64,000 nucleotides of DNA from Brevundimonas sp. EYE_349 (GCF_023147505.1 NZ_JAHXPB010000005.1:1-64000); one strand, 5' to 3'. Counted from the first letter of the stretch, positions 1-8,681 are shown. The notes: generated by a model from the letters alone, not told the origin. Made by a program: numbers and translations.

Positions 1-58
1 CGAACGGCTCGAAGAACGCCCATTCCTCGTCCGACATCAAACCACGAACCAACGCCAC
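1..58 (-). CDS. IS5-type transposase, N-terminal fragment running off the window
   Basis: Reading leftwards from a GTG at 58 (or the ATG at 37) gives a start ending in MSDEEWAFFEPF. This is the typical opening of IS5-family (DDE) transposases of alphaproteobacteria, which start with an aspartate/glutamate-rich EEW..FEPF motif. Only 12 to 19 residues are inside the window, so completeness and the catalytic DDE triad cannot be judged. The element would catalyse cut-and-paste movement of its own DNA. Its position against a gene fragment at 121-279 suggests it caused that truncation. Confidence 0.7.
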   Translation of the reverse strand, partial: MALVRGLMSDEEWAFFEPF

Positions 59-110
59 TCTCCGCAAAGAGCAGCCTTGAATCAGTCATCTGGTGATTTG
101 GGAATCCACT
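1..110 (-). mobile_element. End of an IS5-family insertion sequence (boundary approximate)
   Basis: The transposase start lies at 37-58, and the leader between it and about 110 would be the IS left end. The terminal inverted repeat cannot be defined because the other end is outside the window, so the boundary is a guess from the usual leader length in this family. Confidence 0.45.
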
Positions 111-120
111 TTGTCCACAC

Positions 121-279
121 TACCTAGCGAGTGAGGTTTGGCTTCCCGAGGCGGCTCCGGCGGACGCGCAACTGAAATTCCAAATATACGAGATCGGCGG
201 CGTAGGTTGGCCGGTGCAAGCGCGTTTCGCGGCTACAGAGATATCCAATGGCGTATGGTCGTTTTGGGAAGAAGTGTAA
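121..279 (+). pseudogene. C-terminal gene fragment beside the IS end
   Basis: An open frame runs out of the presumed IS end to a TAA at 277-279. It encodes a protein-like tail that includes QLKFQIYEIGGVGWPVQARF and ends SFWEEV. It has no start codon or ribosome site of its own and continues directly into the insertion sequence, as expected for a gene whose 5' part was removed or displaced by the IS. The family was not recognised. It could also be chance coding potential, since it is only about 50 codons. Confidence 0.35.
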
Positions 280-312
280 GTCTGCAATAGGTGGACAGCG
301 AAAATCGCTTGA

Positions 313-726
313 TCAGATGATTGCCTTGCGAGCGGTCAGCGAAGCAGCAGTTACGTAGGGCCAGCGGGGATGTGTGACGTAATCGTCGTCCGGTCCGTCC
401 GGCGGAAGGCCATCGATCACCGAGTCGAGTTCTCGTTTCAAGGCGTCGATAAAAGCCACCTCGTCGGTGCTAAGCAACATCGCGCCAACCGACGCTTCAC
501 CGAAATCGTTGTCGTCGAACAGGAAGTGGACAACCTGACTTGCGCCTACAACCAGCCTCTCGCGTCTTTGGGCAGCCCAAAGCGGTCGAGTGTCAGGCGT
601 AGCGAGTTCCTGCAGACTTGAGATAAGCTGCGTTCGAATAAACGGATGGCTCAGATGTGCCCAACTGGGAGAGTAGATATCCATGGGCATGAGGCTAAGG
701 GGCGAGGCAATAAGCTGCAACGTCAT
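313..726 (-). CDS. SCO4402-like hypothetical protein
   Basis: A cytoplasmic protein of about 137 residues. The pattern HPFIRTQLISSLQELATPD, then FLFDDNDF..ASVGAMLLSTDEV, then DDDYVTHPRWPYV resembles the SCO4402 family found in actinobacteria and proteobacteria, whose function is unknown. The start is uncertain. ATG codons occur at 726, 690 and 684, and none has a convincing ribosome site. The longest frame, from a TTG at 807, would overlap the divergent gene at 768, so 726 was preferred. Base composition is lower in GC than the core genes to the right, consistent with an accessory region next to the IS. No enzymatic motif is visible. Confidence 0.6.
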   Translation of the reverse strand: MTLQLIASPLSLMPMDIYSPSWAHLSHPFIRTQLISSLQELATPDTRPLWAAQRRERLVVGASQVVHFLFDDNDFGEASVGAMLLSTDEVAFIDALKRELDSVIDGLPPDGPDDDYVTHPRWPYVTAASLTARKAII

Positions 727-767
727 CAAGGGGTGGTTATCCGACGTTGGCTCCGGTATGGCTAGGC

Positions 768-1151
768 ATGGGTATGAGACGGACATTGGCCCTTCGCCTG
801 CTTGCAAGCTGGGTTCTGTCGTTGCTGGGTCTGAGCCTGTTTGCCATGAGCATCGGGGAGGCTAGCGAGGGCTTCTGGGCCGTCAGGCTTCTAAGTCTGT
901 CGTCGTTTCCATTTGTCGTCTTTGCCCTAGCCGCAACCTTCATTTTCCCCCTCTCCATACGGGCGAGACCGACGCTATGGGCGGGCGGCGCAGGATTGCT
1001 TTCAATGGCAGCAGGTTTTGCTGTGGCAGCAGTCGCTGGATTGATGTTCGCGGCTCTAATCGCCGTGCCAGCATTCTTACTGTTTGTTGGTTCCGTGAAG
1101 GTCTGGCCCGGCTATGCCGACCCGGCAGCTGAGACTGCGAAAGTCCTCTAA
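768..1151 (+). CDS. Small membrane protein of unknown function
   Basis: About 127 residues, almost entirely hydrophobic. Some four membrane segments can be seen, beginning near LALRLLASWVLSLLGLSLF, then a segment around FPFVVFALAATFIF, then two in the second half. The tail (WPGYADPAAETAKVL) is hydrophilic. ATG codons at 768 and 774 are both possible; no strong ribosome site separates them. It is divergent from the SCO4402-like gene and separated by about 120 bases from the next gene. No family was recognised, and transport or structural roles cannot be told apart. Confidence 0.55.
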   Translation: MGMRRTLALRLLASWVLSLLGLSLFAMSIGEASEGFWAVRLLSLSSFPFVVFALAATFIFPLSIRARPTLWAGGAGLLSMAAGFAVAAVAGLMFAALIAVPAFLLFVGSVKVWPGYADPAAETAKVL

Positions 1152-1272
1152 GGGTAGATTTGCGACCTAGCCTACCAGTCTCAAAGCGGTCGCGTTACAC
1201 TGCGACGAACCGGCGTTCCTCAGGAAAGTGTAGGGATTGCACTCCATTTTTGCGGCGCGGAGGAGGTTCACA

Positions 1273-2349
1273 ATGCGTATCGTCTGTTCGGGACTGATTG
1301 CACTCTTTGCACTGTGTTTTTCCTCGGCTCAGGCTCAGGACGACGCGCCGCGCTGGTCCCTGGCGATCCACGGCGGGGCGGGCGTGATCGAGCGGGCCAG
1401 TCTGACGCCCGAGCAGGACGCCGCCTATCGCGCGGGGCTGCAGGCTGCGCTGGACGCCGGCTCAGCGGTTCTGGCGCAAGGCGGATCATCGCTCGACGCC
1501 GTTCAAGCCGCCATCCAGTCCCTGGAGGACAACCCGCTGTTCAATGCCGGGCGCGGCGCGGTCTTCACCGCTGCGGGCAAAAACGAGTTGGACGCCGCAG
1601 TGATGAACGGTGCAGACCTGACCGCAGGCGCAGTTGCGGGTCTGACACACACGCGCCACCCGATCGCTGCGGCGCGGGCGGTGATGGAGAAATCGCCCCA
1701 CGTCATGCTGATCGGCGAAGGCGCTGAGAACTTCGCTGCTTCGGTCGGCCTGGAGCAGGTGGAACCGGGCTTCTTCTTCACCGAAAGCCGCTGGCAGGCC
1801 CTGCTCAAGGCCCTGCGCGACAAGGGCCTGCCCCTGCCCGCGCGCCCGCAAGGCGCGCCGCCCGAGCCGACGACGCTCGGCGCGCCGGTTCCGCTGGCCT
1901 CGCTCAATGAAGCCCCGCTGGACGAACGCAAGTTCGGCACGGTCGGCGCCGTGGCGCTGGACAGCCAGGGACGGCTGGCGGCGGGAACATCGACCGGCGG
2001 CATGACCGCCAAACAATGGGGCCGGGTCGGCGACGTGCCGGTGATCGGCGCAGGCACCTACGCCTCCAACGCCGACGGCTGTGCGGTGTCCGCAACTGGG
2101 TCAGGCGAGTATTTCATCCGGGCGACCGTGGCCCGCGACATCTGCCATCGCACCGCCGGGGGCGCATCGGTCCAGACCGCAGCCCAGGCCGAGATCAACG
2201 AAGTCGGCGCCATCGGCGGCGACGGCGGGGTCATCGTCATGGGCAAGGACGGCACGCCCGCCTTCGCCATGAACACCTCCGGCATGTACCGAGGCGCCGC
2301 CTCTTCGAGCACACCCGCCCATGTCGCCATCTATGCGGATGAGAACTGA
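1273..2349 (+). CDS. Isoaspartyl peptidase / plant-type L-asparaginase, exported
   Basis: An Ntn-hydrolase of 358 residues that cleaves isoaspartyl dipeptides and L-asparagine after autoproteolysis into two subunits. The ATG at 1273 follows a strong GGAGGAGG ribosome site. Residues 1-21 form a signal peptide ending AQA, so the enzyme acts in the periplasm. The substrate-binding HGGAG lies near residue 34. The junction FGTVGAVALD places the nucleophilic threonine at 223, and GTSTGG and GAGTYA follow as in the family. Length is normal. A second gene starts 3 bases downstream, so they are probably co-transcribed. Peptidase versus asparaginase preference cannot be told from the sequence. Confidence 0.92.
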   Translation: MRIVCSGLIALFALCFSSAQAQDDAPRWSLAIHGGAGVIERASLTPEQDAAYRAGLQAALDAGSAVLAQGGSSLDAVQAAIQSLEDNPLFNAGRGAVFTAAGKNELDAAVMNGADLTAGAVAGLTHTRHPIAAARAVMEKSPHVMLIGEGAENFAASVGLEQVEPGFFFTESRWQALLKALRDKGLPLPARPQGAPPEPTTLGAPVPLASLNEAPLDERKFGTVGAVALDSQGRLAAGTSTGGMTAKQWGRVGDVPVIGAGTYASNADGCAVSATGSGEYFIRATVARDICHRTAGGASVQTAAQAEINEVGAIGGDGGVIVMGKDGTPAFAMNTSGMYRGAASSSTPAHVAIYADEN

Positions 2350-2352
2350 CCC

Positions 2353-2619
2353 ATGCCCGCAGCCGACGCCGAACTGACCGTGATGGCTCAGGAGGAGCTG
2401 GACGCCGCCTGCGCCATGCCCTTCGTCGAGGTCAGGAAGATCACGCCTTGGGGCGACAGCTACGAGGGTTTCGCCCCCTCCGGCCGCACGGTCGAGATCG
2501 AGCGGCGCTACCTCTGGGCGGTCGAGCCCAAGGGAGGCGTCATCGTCGAGGTCGAGGTGCGCGACCGCGCCGCCCGCACCGGAGCCGAGGCCCGCGCCCT
2601 GCTGACGGCCGCCGATTGA
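2353..2619 (+). CDS. Conserved small hypothetical protein
   Basis: An 88-residue, probably cytoplasmic protein. It contains a beta-rich centre (VEVRKITPWGDSYEGF, then TVEIERRYLWAVEPKGGVIV) and a charged C-terminus. It starts 3 bases after the asparaginase stop and 45 bases before the next gene, so it likely belongs to the same transcript. There are no cysteines that would suggest metal binding, no membrane segment, and no recognised domain. Codon use matches its neighbours, which supports a real gene. Confidence 0.7.
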   Translation: MPAADAELTVMAQEELDAACAMPFVEVRKITPWGDSYEGFAPSGRTVEIERRYLWAVEPKGGVIVEVEVRDRAARTGAEARALLTAAD

Positions 2620-2664
2620 TCGGCCCGGTTCCCAATCCCGCAAATCCGGTCTAGGCCTGACGTC

Positions 2665-3684
2665 ATGAAACTCGCCTCGCTCAAGCACGGCCGCGACGGC
2701 CGCCTCGTGGTCGTCTCCCAGGACCTGAACTGGTTCACCGACGCCTTCCTGATCGCCCCCACCCTTCAGGCGGCGCTTGACGATTGGGAGAACTGCGGCC
2801 CCCGCCTTCAGGCCCTGGCCGAGAGCCTGGAGCATGAGGGCGTGCCGCGCGGCCGCTTCCACGAGCGCGACGCCGCCTCGCCCCTGCCCCGCGCCTATCA
2901 GTGGGCCGACGGCTCGGCCTATGTGAACCATGTGGAGCTGGTGCGTAAGGCGCGCGGCGCGGAGATGCCCGACAGCTTCTGGACCGACCCGCTGATGTAT
3001 CAGGGCGGCTCGGACGGCTTCCTCAGCCCCCGCGATCCCATCCCCCTGGCCGACGAAGCCTGGGGCTGCGACCTGGAGGCCGAGATCGTCGTGGTCGTCG
3101 GCGACGTGCCGCAAGGATCGACGCGCGAACAGGCCCTGGCCGCCATCCGCCTGGTCGGCCTGGTCAACGACGTGTCGCTGCGCAACCTGATCCCGGCCGA
3201 GCTGGCCAAGGGCTTCGGCTTCGTCCAGTCCAAGCCCGCCAGCGCCCTGTCGCCCGTGCTGGTCACGCCCGACGCCCTGGGCGACCGGTGGAAGGACGGC
3301 AAGCTGCACGGAACCCTGTCGGTTCAGCTGAACGGCCAGGACTTCGGTCGCGCCGACGCGGGGGTGGACATGACCTTCGACTTCGGAACCCTGATCGCCC
3401 ACCTGGCCAAGACCCGGTCGCTGGGCGCCGGGACGATCATCGGGTCGGGCACCGTGTCCAACAAGGACGCCGACGGCGGCCCCGGCAAGCCGGTGTCCGA
3501 AGGCGGTCTGGGTTACAGCTGCATCGCCGAGGTCCGCACGGTCGAGACCATCCTGCGCGGCGCCGCCGAGACCCCCTTCCTCAAGCACGGCGACACGGTG
3601 CGGATCGAGATGCTGGACGACCGCCACCACACCCTGTTCGGCGCCATCGAACAGACCGTGGCCCCGCTTCCCAGCGTCGGCTGA
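2665..3684 (+). CDS. Fumarylacetoacetate hydrolase-family enzyme
   Basis: A 339-residue protein of the FAH superfamily, whose members hydrolyse or decarboxylate beta-diketo and acylpyruvate compounds with a divalent metal. The metal-site E-x-E is visible in WGCDLEAEIVVVVG (about residues 128 and 130), with the third ligand likely Asp159 in LVNDVSLR. GSGTVSNKD near residue 270 matches the family's C-terminal glycine motif. An extended N-terminal domain of about 70 residues precedes the catalytic part, as in fumarylacetoacetases of tyrosine breakdown. No homogentisate dioxygenase is adjacent, so the substrate remains open. Confidence 0.85.
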   Translation: MKLASLKHGRDGRLVVVSQDLNWFTDAFLIAPTLQAALDDWENCGPRLQALAESLEHEGVPRGRFHERDAASPLPRAYQWADGSAYVNHVELVRKARGAEMPDSFWTDPLMYQGGSDGFLSPRDPIPLADEAWGCDLEAEIVVVVGDVPQGSTREQALAAIRLVGLVNDVSLRNLIPAELAKGFGFVQSKPASALSPVLVTPDALGDRWKDGKLHGTLSVQLNGQDFGRADAGVDMTFDFGTLIAHLAKTRSLGAGTIIGSGTVSNKDADGGPGKPVSEGGLGYSCIAEVRTVETILRGAAETPFLKHGDTVRIEMLDDRHHTLFGAIEQTVAPLPSVG

Positions 3685-3751
3685 CGGCGCTAGGGTGATC
3701 GCGCCGGCCTCGGGGGAGAGGCCGCAAAAGGTCTTTGGGGAGAGACGCGAC

Positions 3752-4288
3752 GTGACGCCTGAATAACTGATCCCGCTGGCGATCATTCCGATCATGCTGG
3801 TGCTCGTCCTGCTGAAGAACCGGCGCAAGCGCGTGCTGAAACCCCAGTTGCTGTGGATCATGCCGGCCGTCGTCGTACCCCTGATCGGGCTGGGCATCTG
3901 GGGCTCGGCCCAGAACCCTGATGTCGCGCACGCCCCCTTCGGCCCCGACGCCTGGGCGGTGCTGGCCGTCGGCGGCGTGCTGGGCGGGATCGTCGGCTGG
4001 TATCGCGGCAAGACCGTCACCATCGCGCGCGAACCGAACGGCGACCTGATGGCCCAGGCGTCGCCGTTGGGCCTGATCCTGCTGGTCGTGCTGTTCGCCG
4101 GCCGGTCTCTGCTACGCGACCTGATCGAAAGCCACGCCGCCCAGTGGCATCTGAACGCCCTGGCCGTCACCGACGCCTTCCTGGTCTTCGCCATGGGCCT
4201 GATCGTCCTGCAGCGCGTCGAAATGTACATCCGCGCCCGCCGCGTCCAGGCCGGCCGCCTGGACGAGCATGTGGAGGTCGCGGCGTGA
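3752..4288 (+). pseudogene. CcdC/DUF1453-like membrane protein with a stop at codon 5
   Basis: A polytopic membrane protein with about four hydrophobic spans, resembling the CcdC/DUF1453 family. A GTG at 3752 follows the ribosome site GGGGAGAGA and reads V-T-P-E, then TAA at 3764-3766, then the in-frame LIPLAIIPIMLVLVLL that forms the first membrane span. A single C-to-T change (CAA to TAA) would explain this. Translation from the first downstream ATG, 3794, would give 164 residues lacking half of span 1. The remaining frame is intact to 4288 and overlaps the next gene by 4 bases, so downstream coupling is preserved. Whether the protein is still made is unclear. The family assignment is tentative. 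Confidence 0.55.
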
Positions 4289-5043
4289 TCATGGGCGCGT
4301 TTCTAGGGCTGCTTCAAACAGCTTCGCCGGACTTGGCCTGGACAACCGTGCAACGCGGCGCCCTCAAAGCGGCATCCGCAGAATACGATGTAGGAATCAC
4401 CCTGTCCGCTGCTTGCAGAGACTCCAGTTTCGTCGTGGCGATCGCCGGGCTTCCTCCCGTGGAAGGAAATGCCGAATACCGAAAGCTGGATGTTAGCCTG
4501 CGCGATAACACCCTTGTATCCTCCAACTGGAACATTGCGCCGAACAGCAGTGGTTCAGTCGTGGTTTCGCTGGCTCCATCCGTATATGCGCGACGTCTTC
4601 GCGCGACGGACAGCTTCACAATCCGCATTCCCGCACAGGGGGAAACGCCGGCTCGACGCTACCAACTCGCCCTTCCTTCCGATCACACGGCTCTGGATGC
4701 CATTATGGCGAGCTGCGACGTGCCGTTCGAAAATCCTGCGGACGCCGCCTACGATCCCAGCGAAACCCACATAATCTGGGAACGCACGCCTCGGATCACT
4801 ATCCCCTCGACTCTACCATCAACCGACTATGCGGAGGTTCTGGTGCAGTGTTCGGTGGATGGTGAAGGTCGTCCGCAGGACTGCGCGGTTCTTGAGGAAA
4901 GGCCAGCGCGCTCAGGCTTCGCCCGCCACGCCATCCAGATGGTTCGAACAGGAAAGGTGCGCCAGATCAACGGAGAGCCGATCCAGGCCGGCAGCTCCTT
5001 TGCGACGGTGATGACATATCGCGTGCAAGACAGCCCAAGATAG
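4285..5043 (+). CDS. Hypothetical protein with TonB C-terminal-like domain
   Basis: A 252-residue protein. GTG 4285 overlaps the previous stop by 4 bases and has GGAG 8 bases upstream; the ATG at 4291 is an alternative. The last 80 residues (VLVQCSVDGEGRPQDCAVLE, then GFARHAIQMVRTGKVR) resemble the C-terminal domain of TonB energy transducers, including the two cysteines spaced as in many Caulobacterales copies. No N-terminal membrane anchor or proline-rich spacer was seen, so it is not a classical TonB. The first 150 residues look like a beta-rich domain (SAACRDSSFVVAIAGLP). GC is lower than in neighbouring genes. Function unknown; envelope location is inferred. Confidence 0.65.
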   Translation: MIMGAFLGLLQTASPDLAWTTVQRGALKAASAEYDVGITLSAACRDSSFVVAIAGLPPVEGNAEYRKLDVSLRDNTLVSSNWNIAPNSSGSVVVSLAPSVYARRLRATDSFTIRIPAQGETPARRYQLALPSDHTALDAIMASCDVPFENPADAAYDPSETHIIWERTPRITIPSTLPSTDYAEVLVQCSVDGEGRPQDCAVLEERPARSGFARHAIQMVRTGKVRQINGEPIQAGSSFATVMTYRVQDSPR

Positions 5044-5098
5044 ATCACTGGCACTAGACCCGCCTCGCCCCTCTGTGGCATGAGGCGGTCCTTCCGCT

Positions 5099-5183
5099 GC
5101 GGGCGTGGTGGAATTGGTAGACGCGCTGGACTCAAAATCCAGTTCCGAAAGGAGTGCCGGTTCGACCCCGGCCGCCCGCACCA
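5099..5183 (+). tRNA. tRNA-Leu (anticodon CAA)
   Basis: An 85-base class II tRNA. The acceptor strands GCGGGCG (5099-5105) and CGCCCGC (5173-5179) pair perfectly, followed by discriminator A and an encoded CCA at 5181-5183. The anticodon stem CTGGA/TCCAG flanks loop CTCAAAA, giving anticodon CAA at 5133-5135, which reads TTG. A variable arm follows and the T-loop GGTTCGACCCC is normal. It lies between a plus-strand gene ending at 5043 and a convergent hydrolase gene. No integrase or duplicated tRNA 3' end is visible nearby. Confidence 0.97.
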
Positions 5184-5195
5184 CTCTTCGTCGGT

Positions 5196-6047
5196 TCAGC
5201 CCAGCTGCCGATGGAAGAACTCCGTCACATCCGCCAGCACCGTCGCCTTCTTGCGGAACAGGGGCGAAAAGGTCGCGATCAGGTCGGCGTGGTCCAGGCC
5301 GGGATAGAGTTTGGCCTCCGAGCGTCCGCCCACGGCCCGCATCCGTTCGTCCAGGATGATCGTGTCCTCGTCATGCACCACCGTGTCGGCCGTGCCGTGG
5401 CCCAGCCAGATCGGCGGGGCGTCGGCGCGCACGAAGGTCACCGGCTGGGTCAGGGTGGGGTCCGGCGCGCGGCCGAAGGCGTTCTTCGACGCCGCCACGT
5501 CGAACGGCAGGAAGTCGTAGGGTCCGGCCAGACCCGCCGCCGCCTTGATCAGGCCAGGTTGGCCGACGGCGGCCATATAGCGGCGATCCAGGGCGATCAT
5601 CAGGGCCAGATGCGCCCCGGCGGAATGGCCCAGCACGCCGAGACGCTCAGGCTCGCCGCCATAGGCGCCCGCGACCTGGGCCGCCTTGACCGTGGCGGCG
5701 CCCGCATCCTCGATGAAGGCCGGGAAGACCACCTGAGGCACGACCCGATAATCCGGCAGGGCCACCACGAACCCCTTGGCCGCAAGGGCCTGGGCGGCCC
5801 AGCCATACTGGTCGCGCGACCCTGAATCCCAGCCTCCGCCATAGAAGAAGACCAGGGTCGGATACAGGCCCGGCGCGGAGGGCGCGTAGAGGTCCAGCCG
5901 CTGGCGAGGATCGTCGCCATAGGCGATGTCGCGGGCCACGCGCCGCACCCCGGGATCGCGCGGCCCCAGGGTGTTCAACAGGTTCAGCGGCGAACAGGCC
6001 GCGGCGACAAACCCCAGGGCGGGGGCGAACAGGCCGCGGCGGGTCAT
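5196..6047 (-). CDS. Alpha/beta-hydrolase lipoprotein (BD-FAE/carboxylesterase type)
   Basis: A 283-residue serine hydrolase anchored in the envelope. The ATG at 6047 gives a signal sequence with lipobox VAAAC (Cys18). The oxyanion HGGG equivalent is FYGGGW near residue 70. The nucleophile is Ser142 in GHSAG, with Asp221 in HGTADTVV and His253 in GLDHADL completing the triad. This arrangement is that of the BD-FAE/esterase family that cleaves short esters. It is convergent with the tRNA gene. The substrate cannot be deduced. Confidence 0.88.
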   Translation of the reverse strand: MTRRGLFAPALGFVAAACSPLNLLNTLGPRDPGVRRVARDIAYGDDPRQRLDLYAPSAPGLYPTLVFFYGGGWDSGSRDQYGWAAQALAAKGFVVALPDYRVVPQVVFPAFIEDAGAATVKAAQVAGAYGGEPERLGVLGHSAGAHLALMIALDRRYMAAVGQPGLIKAAAGLAGPYDFLPFDVAASKNAFGRAPDPTLTQPVTFVRADAPPIWLGHGTADTVVHDEDTIILDERMRAVGGRSEAKLYPGLDHADLIATFSPLFRKKATVLADVTEFFHRQLG

Positions 6048-6112
6048 GCGTGAGTGTCCATAGGCCTCAATACGTTCCAAGCGCCGATTCGGTCGTCATC
6101 CGACGCGGCGCC

Positions 6113-8158
6113 CTAGCGCGCCCCGGCGATCAGGCGACCGCAGTCGGCGTCTTCCGCCAAGCCGGGATCGACGAAGGCGAACAGGGCTGTGACCGGCGCC
6201 ACCACCGCGCCCAGCAGACCAGCCAGCCCGCCCTGCCCCACGACGCTGCCGACATCGACCCCGACCCTGGGCGCGCTCAAGGCCCCGGAGACGGTGATCG
6301 GCGCCCACAGGCGCAGCAGGCGCGGCTTCTTGGATTCGCCTTCGATGCGCAGGTTCAGCGTCTCGGCCCCCAGGTCGATCGACCCCTTGCCCTGGGCCAG
6401 GACGACGTCGGTGTCGATGACGAAGGTCCGGGCCGTCGCCGTGCCATTGGCGACGCCGAAATCCGCGACGGCGCAACGGATCTGACTCTCGGACTGATCG
6501 CCGCTGAGCAGCTTCAGCAGGCCCGCGCTGGCGTTGATGCCCAGCAGTTCGGCGAAGGCCGCACGCATCCGCCCGTTCGGCACCACCAGGCTCATCGACC
6601 CCTTGGAGGCGGCGGCGAAGTCGTGGATGGAGGCCCCCGGCCCCTCCAGCCGCGCCCGGCCCAGTGCACGCCCGCTCAACGGAACCGAGCCGTTGCGCGC
6701 CGGAATGATCGATTCCAGCGGATAGCCGGACAGTCGCAGGTCCACCGTGTTGTAGGGCGTGTCCCTGGTCGCATTGATGCGGGCCGTGCCGTTCAGTTCG
6801 CCGCGATTGAAGTTGAAGCTGATGGGGTCCAGCTTCAGGACGCCGTCCTTCAGATCGGCGCCCAGATTGACCGCGCGCACATCGAACTGGTTCGCCTTCA
6901 CCGCGACGGCGCGATAGGTCAGAGAGCCGTCCATGGTCCGCAGCCGTTCGGTCTGCAGCTTGGCGTCAGGCAGCAGCTTGCCGCCCACGACCACCGGCGC
7001 CTCGGTATTGGTGCCCGCCGCATTGGTACGGGTCCGCGCGCCCAGAACGGCCGCCAGGTCGTCGATGTCCAACCGACGCGACCGCAGGTCGGCGTCCACC
7101 CTCAGGCGCTGGGCGGCGTCCACCCGCACCTGGCCCGACAGGTCCGACGCCCCGACCCGGCCGTCGAAATCCTTGAAGGTCCAGACCCGCTCGTTGCGGT
7201 TCAGCGCGCCCGACAGGCGATAGGGCGGGGTGTTCGGCAGGGTCACGCCGGTCAACAGATACAGGTCCGACAGGTCCCGACCCTGCATCGTCAGGGTGGC
7301 GTCGAACCGGCCCAGGTCGAACGGGCGGGTGATCGCCCCCTTGGCGATCAAAGACGATCCCGCCCCGCTGACATTGGCCTCGAACTGATAGGGTCGGTTG
7401 CGGCGGATGTTGATGAAGGGACCGCCCTCGATCTTCAGCGTAAGGGGTGATCCGTTCACCGTGCCGCGTCCCTCCAGCAGGAAGCCGGCGCTTCCGTTGG
7501 CCGCCTCACGCGCATTGACGGCGGCCTGCAACGTCATCTTCCGCCGCTGTTCGTCGAAGGACAGCTGACCGTCGGTGATGACCAGTTGCTGGATGACCGG
7601 CAGCTTCATTCCCTCGCCGGTGTCGGGCTTGTTGGGGTTCAGGTCCCAGCTCTTGCGGCCGTCCTGACTGGCGATCAGCACCACCCTGGGCCGGGTGAAG
7701 CTGAGCAGCGGCATCTCGATCTGGCCGGCCAACAGTTTGCGCAGCCGCACCGAGGCGTGGATCTCGTCCACATCGGCTGTATCCTGCTGGCGCGCCCAGT
7801 CCGGCCCGCCGATCTTCAAGCCCCGCACCACCGCCGAAGGCGTCCAACTGAACAGATTGACGTCCAGATCGCCAGTCAGGGCGATCTGGCGATCGTATTT
7901 CGCCGAGGCCCAGCGGCCTATCGGTCCACGCAGCATGTTCCAGTCGAAGAGGGCCAGGAACAGCACCACCGCCAGCGTCAGGACCAGAACCACCCCCAGC
8001 GCCCATTTCTCGGCTGCGCCGGGATGACGGGCCGCCGCATAGACGGGGTCGTTTTCGCGCACCCAGTCGCGCCAGACGCGCGCCTGCGCCACGGTCGGCG
8101 CCACCGCGCGACGGCGAAAATCCGATCCGAAGCTTCGCCAATTCAGTGGGTTGGACAA
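6113..8158 (-). CDS. AsmA-family inner-membrane protein
   Basis: A protein of about 681 residues with one membrane span near residues 55-75 (WALGVVLVLTLAVVLFLALF) and a long periplasmic beta-rich region. AsmA-like proteins are related to TamB/YhdP bridge proteins implicated in phospholipid traffic and outer-membrane homeostasis. The AsmA signature can be seen in IALTGDLDVNLFSWTPSAVV and in the C-terminal repeats (LRLSGYPLESIIPARNG, then GSMSLVVPNGRM). A TTG at 8158 preceded by GAGGGAG is the best start; a GTG at 8200 would lengthen it without a ribosome site. It is divergent from the small periplasmic gene at 8339. Confidence 0.85.
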   Translation of the reverse strand: MSNPLNWRSFGSDFRRRAVAPTVAQARVWRDWVRENDPVYAAARHPGAAEKWALGVVLVLTLAVVLFLALFDWNMLRGPIGRWASAKYDRQIALTGDLDVNLFSWTPSAVVRGLKIGGPDWARQQDTADVDEIHASVRLRKLLAGQIEMPLLSFTRPRVVLIASQDGRKSWDLNPNKPDTGEGMKLPVIQQLVITDGQLSFDEQRRKMTLQAAVNAREAANGSAGFLLEGRGTVNGSPLTLKIEGGPFINIRRNRPYQFEANVSGAGSSLIAKGAITRPFDLGRFDATLTMQGRDLSDLYLLTGVTLPNTPPYRLSGALNRNERVWTFKDFDGRVGASDLSGQVRVDAAQRLRVDADLRSRRLDIDDLAAVLGARTRTNAAGTNTEAPVVVGGKLLPDAKLQTERLRTMDGSLTYRAVAVKANQFDVRAVNLGADLKDGVLKLDPISFNFNRGELNGTARINATRDTPYNTVDLRLSGYPLESIIPARNGSVPLSGRALGRARLEGPGASIHDFAAASKGSMSLVVPNGRMRAAFAELLGINASAGLLKLLSGDQSESQIRCAVADFGVANGTATARTFVIDTDVVLAQGKGSIDLGAETLNLRIEGESKKPRLLRLWAPITVSGALSAPRVGVDVGSVVGQGGLAGLLGAVVAPVTALFAFVDPGLAEDADCGRLIAGAR

Positions 8159-8338
8159 ACGCGCATCTCCCTCTCGGATATGCAAACGCGCCACGATCAC
8201 TTTGGCGCCGCAAGGTCAACAAAGCCGTGGATGTCGTCGATTTGACGCCTATCTGTCGTATATTCTTTACAATCGAAGAATTTGGCGCATATTTCGTCCG
8301 AGTCCTGATCTTAATTCGGGAAATGGAGGAGGTTTCCG

Positions 8339-8656
8339 ATGATCCGTTTCGCTACGCCCGCCCTGATCGCCGCCGCCCTGATGGCCTCGGCCGCCCCGGC
8401 CCTGGCCCATTCGCCGCGCGAGGTGTCGCGCCAGACCCTGCGCGCCGAGACCCTGCAGTCCGTCATGGTCTGCGGCGGCGACGCCGAGGCGCGCCGCGCC
8501 TATCAGCAGACCTATGGGTCGGCGCCGTCGTTCGTCACCGCGCAAGAAGCCCTGGCCGCGCGTCAGACGGGCCAGCGCTGGGCGACGCCGCGCTGCATGA
8601 CCGCCCATCAGTACAACCGCCTCGCTGGCCCGGCGGTCCAGCGCGCCTCGCTCTAG
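8339..8656 (+). CDS. Small secreted hypothetical protein
   Basis: A 105-residue protein with a clear signal peptide (cleavage after ALA, about residue 23), so the mature part is about 80 residues in the periplasm. Two cysteines (VMVCGGD and TPRCMTAHQY) could form a disulphide. The start at 8339 follows an AGGAGG ribosome site, implying strong translation. The 120-base AT-richer gap upstream is shared with the divergent AsmA gene and probably holds both promoters. A strong hairpin follows the gene. Family not recognised. Confidence 0.8.
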   Translation: MIRFATPALIAAALMASAAPALAHSPREVSRQTLRAETLQSVMVCGGDAEARRAYQQTYGSAPSFVTAQEALAARQTGQRWATPRCMTAHQYNRLAGPAVQRASL

Positions 8657-8681
8657 GGCTTCGCGTCGAGACCAAAAAAGA

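Noticed and set aside
2101..4230. Long minus-strand open frame opposite the FAH-type gene
   Set aside because: The plus strand encodes recognisable enzymes with ribosome sites; the antisense product is low complexity.
5099..5183. Genomic island at tRNA-Leu
   Set aside because: No integrase or repeated tRNA 3' end was found on either side, although the gene at 4285-5043 is lower in GC.
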